Below are positions 57,533-64,000 of a stretch of 64,000 nucleotides of DNA, piece by piece. The stretch is from NCBI GenBank assembly GCA_002914805.1, contig JXTB01000787.1:18886-82885 (forward strand), read 5' to 3'. Position 1 is the stretch's first letter. Each line of letters starts with the position of its first letter. The position numbers and the translations under genes were made by a program. The notes under the pieces are model-generated. The model did no database searches, was not told where the DNA came from, and was given only the letters and a program-made list of their open reading frames with translations. The stretch comes from Parasponia andersonii. Its lineage: Eukaryota; Streptophyta; Magnoliopsida; Rosales; Cannabaceae.

Positions 57533-57640
57533 TTGACTAAGCCGTCAGAGCCATTGGACCACATCGTTGACTATGCCGTTGGAGCCGTTAACTGTTGACC
57601 AATGTTGACCGTTGACCGAGTGTTGACTTTGACCATTGAC
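57533..57640 (+). promoter_or_regulatory. Cluster of eight TTGAC (W-box core) motifs
   Basis: TTGAC occurs at 57533, 57567, 57595, 57605, 57612, 57623, 57629 and 57636, all on the plus strand, in the leader between LTR and gag. TTGAC(C/T) is the core site of WRKY factors. Confidence 0.6.
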
Positions 57641-57738
57641 TTTAACCAAGTCGATATGCAAGTTAATCTTAAAATTTTTCAATGTTCTAGTTTTATCTAT
57701 ATAGTCAAAATTTTCAAAGGCTTACTCTGTTAAGAGTT

Positions 57739-58800
57739 ATGGCTACTGTCAGTTTAGCATCTCTTCAAGTTATACCACTTCAAGGCAGTAACTTTGATAA
57801 TTAAACTATCAAAATTAAAGTCCTCCTTTGAGCAAATGATGTTTGGGAAATAGTAGAGAGAGACTATGAAGAGCCAAGAGATGAGGCAACACTATCCACA
57901 ATACAAAAGGATAGTTTAAAAGATTCAAAAAAGAGAGATAAAAAAGCTCTATTCCTCATCTACCAGGTCTTAGATGATGACGGGTTTGAGAAAATCTCAA
58001 GTGCAACCTCCGCTAAGGAAGTATGGAAGAAACTTCAAATTTTATATAAGGGAGAAGAAAAGGTTAAAAAGGTCCATCTTTAAATTCTAAGAGAAGAGTT
58101 TGATTTACTACACATAACGGAGATTGAGTCAGTTTCTGACTACTTTTTTAAGAGTTTTAGTCATTTCAAATCAAATGAAGCGAGATGGTGAGAAACTTTA
58201 AAATGTTACTATTTCTTCAATCATTAGATCCAAAATTCGAGAATATTATTACTATCATCGAATAAACTAAAGATTTGAGAGCCATGACGATAGAACAACT
58301 CATAGAGTCTTTATAAACTCAAGAGGAAAAGAAAAAGAAGAAGCCCATTTTTAAGGAGCAACTTCTCAAGATACAACTTATAGAGAAAAAAGATAGCCAA
58401 TGTAGTGAAAGAAGTCAACGTGGTCGTGGTAGAGGATAAGCATGAGGACAAGAACATAGTACAAGTTGAGGTCATGGACAAAGTTAGAATTCCAATAATA
58501 ACCACAATTATCATATCAACAATTTCGAAAGAGGAAAAAGCTCTGCAAGAGGTCGTGGTAGAGGTTGAATAAACTCAAGGCCTGAGAAGTCTCAAGTTGA
58601 ATATTTCAATTGTCACAAGTTTAGCCATTATGCTAGAGAGTGTAGAGTACCCAATAGCAGAATTGAAGAGAAAGTCAATTACGTTGAAGAGAAAAGAGAA
58701 AAAAATGGCGTTGTATAACTAGCATATAATGACAACAACGGAGGACAAGACAACACATTGTATCTTGATACCAGTACTAGCAATCATATATGTGGACGTT
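57739..58800 (+). pseudogene. Gag and protease region of the truncated copia
   Basis: The ATG at 57739 opens MATVSLASLQVIPLQGSNF-like text. A gag core with KKLQILYKGEEKVKKVHL and a knuckle of the form CHKFSHYARECRVPNSRIEE (near 58605-58665) follow. The protease site region reads LYLDTSTSNHICG (near 58755). Fossil. Confidence 0.85.
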
Positions 58801-58859
58801 GATCAATATTCATTAAGCTTGATGAATCAATCCGTGAGAATGTTTCTTTTGGTAATGAT

Positions 58860-60000
58860 TCAAAAGTAGCAGTGAAAGGAAAAGGTAAAATTCTTATCTG
58901 CTTGAAAAATAAGGCGCATCAATTTATTTCAAATGTTTATTATATACCCATAATGAAAATAAATATCTTGAGTTTGGGACAACTCTTAGAGAAAGGCTAT
59001 GATATTCACTTGAAAGATTATAGTTTTTTTATAAGAGATAATAATATGAACTTGATTGCCAAGATACCTATGTCAAGAAATAGAATGTTCTTATTGAACA
59101 TTCAAAATGATATGGAAAAATGTCTCAAAGCATATTATAAGAATTCATCATGGCTATGGCATTTGAGATTCAAGCATCTCAACTTTGGAGGACTATAGCT
59201 ACTATCCAAGAAAGAAATGGTGAGAGGCTTGCCATGCATCAATCATCCTGATCAGCTTTGTGAAGGATGCTTACTTGAGAAGCAATTCAAGAAAAGCTTT
59301 CCAAAAAAGTCGAATTCAAGAGTCCAGAAGCCACTAAAGCTCGTGCATACAGACGTATGCGGTCCTATCGAACTAAGTTCTTTCAGTAAGAGCAATTACT
59401 TCTTGCTCTTTATTGACGATTTCTCAAGAAGGACTTGGGTTTATTTCTAGAAGCAAAAATTAGAAGTCTTTGAAGCTTTCAAGAAGTTTAAGGCTGCCAT
59501 AGAGAATGAAAGCGGCATTCAGATCAAAGCCATAAGATCTGATAGAGGAGGAGAATTCACTTCAAAAAGTTTCAAGAATTCTGCAAAGCAAATGAAATTC
59601 GACCTCCTTTAACCATTCTAAGATCCCCTCAATAGAATCATGTGGCAGAAAAGAAGAACTAGACCATCCTCAATATAGCTCAAAGCATGCTAAAAAGTAA
59701 GAGATTATCCAAAGAGTTCTGGGCAGAAGCTGTTGCATGTGCAGTTTACTTGTCCAATCGATCTCCAATAAGAAGTGTGTGGGGAAAGACATCACAAGAA
59801 GCATGGAGCAGAAGGAAACTTGGGATCTCCCACTTGAGAGACTTTAGAAGCATAGCCCATGTGCATGTGCTAGACGAACATAGAACCAAGCTTGATGATA
59901 AAAACAAGAAGTTTATTTTTATTGACTACGACGAGGTAATCACTCTTATTGCACGATTGGAAACTATAAGACTAATTATTTCTTTTGCTGCTCAGAATAA
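58860..60000 (+). pseudogene. Integrase region of the truncated copia
   Basis: Ordered blocks are FISNVYYIPIMKINILSLGQ, LPCINHPDQLCEGCLLEKQF (zinc head), LVHTDVCGPIELSSFSKSNY, FLLFIDDFSRRTWVYF, IRSDRGGEFTSK (near 59530-59570), and KEFWAEAVACAVYLSNRSPI. Fossil. Confidence 0.9.
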
Positions 60001-60004
60001 ATGA

Positions 60005-61010
60005 AAGATTCATCAAAGTTGTTAAAAAAGAAGTCTATATCAAACAACCATTAGGTTATAAAGTGAAAGGGCATAAAGATAATGTTCTGAATCTGAAGAA
60101 AATTCTTTACGATCTAAAGTAAGCACCAAGAATATGAAACAACCAAATTGACAAATATTTCTAAGAGAATAGATTCATTAAGTGCCCTTATGAACATGCT
60201 CTCTATATTAAGACAAAAGATGGAGACATTCTGGCTGTATGCTTGTACGTAGATAATCTCATATTCATTAGAAGTAATCTAAAGATGTTTGACAAATTCA
60301 AGAGAGTAATGGCACATGAGTCTGAAATGACAGGCATTGGACTTATGGCGTACTACCTTGGTATAGAAATCAAGCAAAAGGAAGAAGGCATCTTTATCTC
60401 TTAAGAAAGCTACATAGAGGAGATCTTGAAGAAGTCCAATACGGATGATTGTAAGTCGATAAGTACACTAGTGGAGTGCGGAATAAAATTATTTAAAGAT
60501 GAAGAAGCAGAAAAATTAGATCCAACACTCTTCAAGAGCCTTGTTGGATGCCTTCAGTACTTGATATATACAAGGCCCGACATTCTCTATGTAACTGGAC
60601 TAGTGAGTCGCTATATGGAAACTCCAACAACTGCTTACTTCAAAGCTGCAAAGAGAATTCTTTGTTACCTAAAAGGTACGATCAATTTTGACTTGTTTTA
60701 TTCAATTTCTAATGATTACAAACTCATTAGTTACAGTAATAGTGATTGGGCCAAAGATACTGATGATAAAAAAATCACAACTAGTTTTGTATTTTTCATG
60801 TAAGAAACCACCTTCACCTGGGTATTCAAAAAACAACCAATTGTCACCCTTTCAACATACGAAGCTGAGTATATAGCTACTATATCATGTGTTAGTCATG
60901 CAATCTGGCTAAAAAGGTTATTAAAAGAGTTTAACATGCCTCAAAATGAGCCAACAAAGATTTATATAGATATTAAGTCAGCAATAACTTTGGCTAAATC
61001 CAGTCTTTCA
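60005..61010 (+). pseudogene. Reverse transcriptase and RNase H of the truncated copia
   Basis: Text includes a LYVDNLIFI-type catalytic-loop region near 60240-60270, YLGIEIKQKEEGIFIS near 60355-60400, LVGCLQYLIYTRPDILYVTG, FKAAKRILCYLKGTINFDLF, and an RNase H tail with SYEAEYIA-like and IYIDIKSAITLAK text. Fossil. Confidence 0.88.
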
Positions 61011-61070
61011 TAACCGAAGCAAGTATATCGACATTCACATCCATGATTGCATCATTCAAGTATACTTGCT

Positions 61071-61325
61071 TCAGTTCCTATGATAATACAACTGAGATAT
61101 TCATGGACTCATTCTTTTATTTGTTAATTATCAGTTTCTATTTTTATATATATTTAAAATTCAAAATCTGATGTAGAATATTTTTTTTGCTTCTATCTTT
61201 ACATGTATATACATAGGCATTCTGCCTTTGACATTGAGACAAGCCATTACGTACATTAAAATAATTATTCATCGTATCAAGAGCCTAACTACACTCCAAC
61301 GAGTATTATTCCTTTTTTTTCGTTA
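61071..61325. other. Spacer between copia remnants
   Basis: AT-rich, no feature recognised. Confidence 0.5.
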
Positions 61326-61329
61326 TAGC

Positions 61330-61600
61330 TGAAGACCAACCCCAGCCTATAGTTATTAATGCCAACAACCATGCTCCTCATTTAGTTGCTATCAACGCCA
61401 CTGCCCAGCTTCCCTTGAACTTTTTACAACCAATTACCCTTTATGGCGTGCTCAGTTTTACTCTCTTTTGTTTGGCTATGATTTGCTTGGACGGAACCAA
61501 ACCATGCCAACAAGCTATTATAACAGTCAATAATGTCCCTTCGTCAAATCTCGTCCTTGTTCTTTGGCAACGTCAGGATCAATTTTTACTATTGTGATCC
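61330..61600 (+). pseudogene. Copia gag N-terminal fragment, fossil
   Basis: The translation contains VINANNHAPHLVAINATAQL, LTLYGV-like text, CLDGTKPCQQAIITVNNVPS and LVLWQRQDQFLLL. This is the start of Ale/Retrofit-type copia gag (NATAQLPLKL...GYDLxGxVDGTKPCP...WxRQDQLL). Nothing of the rest of the element follows; the match stops near 61600. Confidence 0.8.
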
Positions 61601-61629
61601 TTGCCTCCTGTTGATGGAGGTTTTATCAC

Positions 61630-62650
61630 CAATAAATTTAGAAAAAATTAAGAGATGTGACTTGTGTGAGTTGAGTTATTAATCAAAACAAATAAAGAGA
61701 GAGGATTTTATAGTGGTTCAACCCCAAAAAATATGAGCTTACGTCCACTTTTTTTTACTATTTTATGGAGAATTACAAGTACTCAAAGTTACAATGTCTG
61801 TCTGGAAATCTCTCTCAAATTGGGAGTCGGAATTTCGAAGTCTAGAAATTGGAAAACTGAAAAACAATTCCCATCCCCCTCCTGGAACATTGAGTCCCTT
61901 TTATATAGGTGAAGATAACCCAATGTTCCTAATTGTGAAAACAGGTAACTATACAATCAGGTAATACAATTTAAGTAACAACATAATTGGATAACCACTC
62001 AAAACGGGTAACTGGTTGATCATAAATAGAGGACTCCTGTTTCCCTTTCCTTACAAGTTTCCTATTTTACGAAGCATAGACTTGTTTCCCTTTTCTTTCG
62101 AAAGAGGTCGCCCACAACTATACAAAGAAGGTCGCACATAACTTATGCAAAAGAGGTCACACGACTACACGGAGGAGGTCGCATATAACCTAAGCGGAAG
62201 AGGTCGCATGTAACCTAAGCGGTAGAGGTCGCATGTAACTTAACCCTTATGCGACCTAACATAGGATTTTAGACCGCACAATAATTGCCCCCCAACTCCA
62301 TTAGTTCTTTAGGACAAAATGGAGCTTCCTTTTACTGTGCGATCTTAAAAATACGATGTCATGACCTAAACTTGAGATCTTTGAAGAGTCGAAAAGTCGT
62401 CAGATTTCAAATCTCATCTCTCAAGATCACGCGTATCTTTTTCTGACAGACGGAAACACGAGTAGCCTTTTCTGAGAAAGAGCAGAATTCGAGGAAGTCT
62501 AATGATATCAACCGTTGTTTTTAAACCAAATCTTTTCAAATTTTAAACAATTCTGATTTTTCGGAAAGAATCAAATCCCGCGTAAACTTCGGCCTTCAGA
62601 TCTAAAAATCAAATTCCTTGATCTACGGCTATGATTTAACGGTGCTTGGA
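61630..62650. other. Non-coding segment with LTR-like text upstream of the last gene
   Basis: A TATAGTGGTTCAACCCC word near 61711 and GCCCCCCAACTCC near 62287 resemble repeat families known from plant genomes. No termini were found. It includes the 25-bp repeat array listed separately. Confidence 0.4.
62101..62247. repeat. Six tandem units of 24-25 bp
   Basis: Units of the form (A/G)GAGGTCGCATGTAACCTAAG-CGGA repeat six times. The last three are nearly identical and the first three diverged. An inverted TGCGACCT follows at about 62249-62256. Confidence 0.85.
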
Positions 62651-63197
62651 GTATAAATGTTAGAAACCAGTCTGTTCCTGTTTTATTTTACTGTTTCCAT
62701 CTTCTCAGAAAATATCGAAACTTCAAAGAACCCTAAAGCGCTGTTCCGTCCTTCAGCTCGCACAATCACAATTTCTTCTCCGACGAAGTTCAAACCATCT
62801 CAAATCCTCCACTTCTGAAGAAAGGTTAGTTCATTTCTTCTCTTATTTCTTCTGTTCTTGAAAAAATAATTTCAATCTTTAGGAATAAAAACTCATCCCA
62901 CACTGAAGTGAAATGAGAATTATTTTTTATTCCCCTTTTTCAGTCCGTAGGGTAGACTTACTAGATAATAACCAGAAACGAACCTGTGAAAAGAATTTCT
63001 AGGGTCTGATACCTTATTTTATTTCCCAACGAACTGCTCGAATATTTATTTTCTGATGAACTGCTCGAACAATTTTTTACGAATCCGTAGACCTCTTAGG
63101 AATGAGCTTGCTTGTTAGTACAATCCTAGGATGAATACCCAAAGTGCTGGCATAGTGAGAATCCTCGATGCCTGAATCCCTGCGTATTTCTTTTCAG
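62650..63197 (+). promoter_or_regulatory. TATA-like box, leader and leader intron of the last gene
   Basis: GAGTATAAATGTT near 62649-62661 is a TATA box candidate. A CT-rich leader runs to about 62824. GAAAG|GTTAGT gives a good donor at 62825, and TTTCTTTTCAG gives an acceptor ending at 63197, directly before an ATG at 63198. Such leader introns are common in plant genes. Confidence 0.5.
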
Positions 63198-64000
63198 ATG
63201 TCTAGTAGTGAGGAATTTAGGGAAAGGAATGCATTTTCTGGAGAATCTGACTCGAGTGTTAGCTCTATTAACCTTGAAGACTATCTTGAGCCAGAACCCG
63301 AGATAGAAATAACAGGGGCCAGACAGAGTAGTCCTCGAATAGGCCATCTCCCACAAGGCCAGTGGCCCAGACATATCAGGGATGCCCCTGCATTTTCATC
63401 TGGCTACCAATACGTAGAAGGGAATTGGTCATGTACCAATGTAAGGACGAGCTGCACATCGAACAAACTTAGCAAAATTGCAAGCAGCTATAAGATCGCC
63501 ATATCCATTCGTCAACCTATGAAATTTAACTGACTACACACTCCCCCACATGGACTCGCTTCTTTTTCTGAGGCAGTCCTCAAATGTGGCGTGTATCTCC
63601 CACTCCATCCGTATATAAAATCGATTATTGATTACTATGGGGTCGTCCCTTTTCAATTGACCCCTAATACCTATAGATATATGGTAGTTTTGTATATACT
63701 GTACCATAAACTAGGTTTAGAAACCCCTTCACCTGAAGAATTCGCTTGGTTCTACCAAGTGAAATCAAATCCGTCAGATCTCGGCTTCTTCTATGCGAGC
63801 AAATGGTCGAACCAGGCAATAAAAACGATCTACAGGGTTCGCAACAACATGGGAAAATGGAAAAATTCATTTTTCCATTTTGACTATGCAGCTAACGGCT
63901 TCTTTGTAGGTAGTCTTCCAATTTATCGCCTTATTTCTATGTTTACTCTTATACTGATCGCATTCGAATGTCATCGCAGATAACAGGGATCGACCCGGAC
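63198..64000 (+). pseudogene. Protein of the 'putative gypsy-type transposon' family (PF04195-like), 5' part
   Basis: The first block starts MSSSEEFRERNAFSGESD and is Ser/Glu-rich and disordered. The second, from about 63545, reads PPHGLASFSEAVLKCGVYLP, LHPYIKSIIDYYGVVPFQLT, PNTYRYMVVLYILYHKLGLE and SDLGFFYASKW. This matches the family whose members read LPLHPF...GLAPxQLxPN...YxF. The function of the family is not known; it is spread with plant repeats. The two blocks are in different frames. The coding part appears to continue past the right edge, though the frame closes near 63983. I treat it as a transposon-derived fossil, but a leader with intron is present. Confidence 0.6.

Larger units (their letters stand above)
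56933..61070 (+). mobile_element. Ty1/copia element, Tork-like, 3' end missing, fossil
   Basis: 5' LTR 56933-57252, primer site TGGTACCAGAGCGAGG at 57256, leader, gag from about 57739, then protease, integrase, reverse transcriptase and RNase H. Recognisable sequence fades near 61000-61070 and no 3' LTR follows. Motifs such as CEGCLLEKQFKKSFPKKS and HTDVCGPIELSSFSKSNYFL place it in the Tork branch. It is broken, with roughly ten interruptions. Confidence 0.88.

Noticed and set aside
63168-63197. Upstream ATG giving ten extra residues before MSSSEEF
   Set aside because: A pyrimidine tract and AG directly before the ATG at 63198 fit a splice acceptor, so the upstream residues are more likely intron.
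1-64000. Search for tRNA, rRNA, CRISPR arrays and bacterial-type operons
   Set aside because: Nothing with the needed structure was seen. Regular repeats found are tandem or LTR repeats of plant type.

Overview
This is a repeat-dominated stretch of a dicot plant nuclear genome. The evidence is plant Ty3/gypsy lineages (Athila-like, Tekay-like chromovirus), plant Ty1/copia lineages (Ale-like, Tork/Tnt1-like), a plant-type Helitron, and one intact intronless L-type lectin receptor kinase. The sequence cannot fix the species. No tRNA, rRNA or CRISPR array was seen.

The only host gene that looks intact is the lectin receptor kinase at 47900-49852 (+). A second, dead copy in the same orientation lies at 4104-4970 and keeps only the membrane/kinase half, so the window spans an old tandem pair pushed about 43 kb apart by transposons.

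Layout from left to right. (1) 1-4103: a Ty3/gypsy chromovirus-like fossil on the minus strand, running off the left edge, its LTR abutting the dead kinase. (2) 4104-4970: kinase pseudogene. (3) About 4971-8927: a Helitron with a RepHel gene (minus strand), decayed and cut off inside the helicase. (4) 8928-29489: an Athila-like Ty3/gypsy element with a tRNA-Asp-type primer site. It carries a plant LOG-like (cytokinin-activating enzyme) coding region with its own TATA-like box between integrase and 3' LTR. (5) 19630-28571: a Tekay-like chromovirus nested inside the 3' LTR of element 4. (6) 29495-35548: non-coding sequence with several families of tandem and dispersed repeats. (7) 35549-39615: a rather young Ale-like copia element with matching target duplications. 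It has a 216-base assembly gap and a reversed piece of a host D-aminoacyl-tRNA deacylase gene between primer site and gag. (8) 39646-44443: an older Tork/Tnt1-like copia whose two LTRs each hold five 27-bp repeats. (9) 44444-47899: spacer and promoter of the intact kinase. (10) 49853-56932: spacer with LTR remnants, a possible hAT-like frame around a solo LTR, tandem repeats and a fold-back element. (11) 56933 to about 61070: a 3'-truncated copia with a cluster of W-box cores in its leader. (12) 61330-61600: a copia gag scrap. (13) 61630-64000: a 25-bp repeat array, a TATA-led leader with an intron, and the start of a coding region of the 'putative gypsy-type transposon' family, running off the right edge.

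The most unusual content is the two captured host sequences: the LOG-like gene inside the Athila-like element, and the deacylase exon fused to the primer site of the Ale-like element. All coordinates and identity estimates were read by eye, without alignment software.
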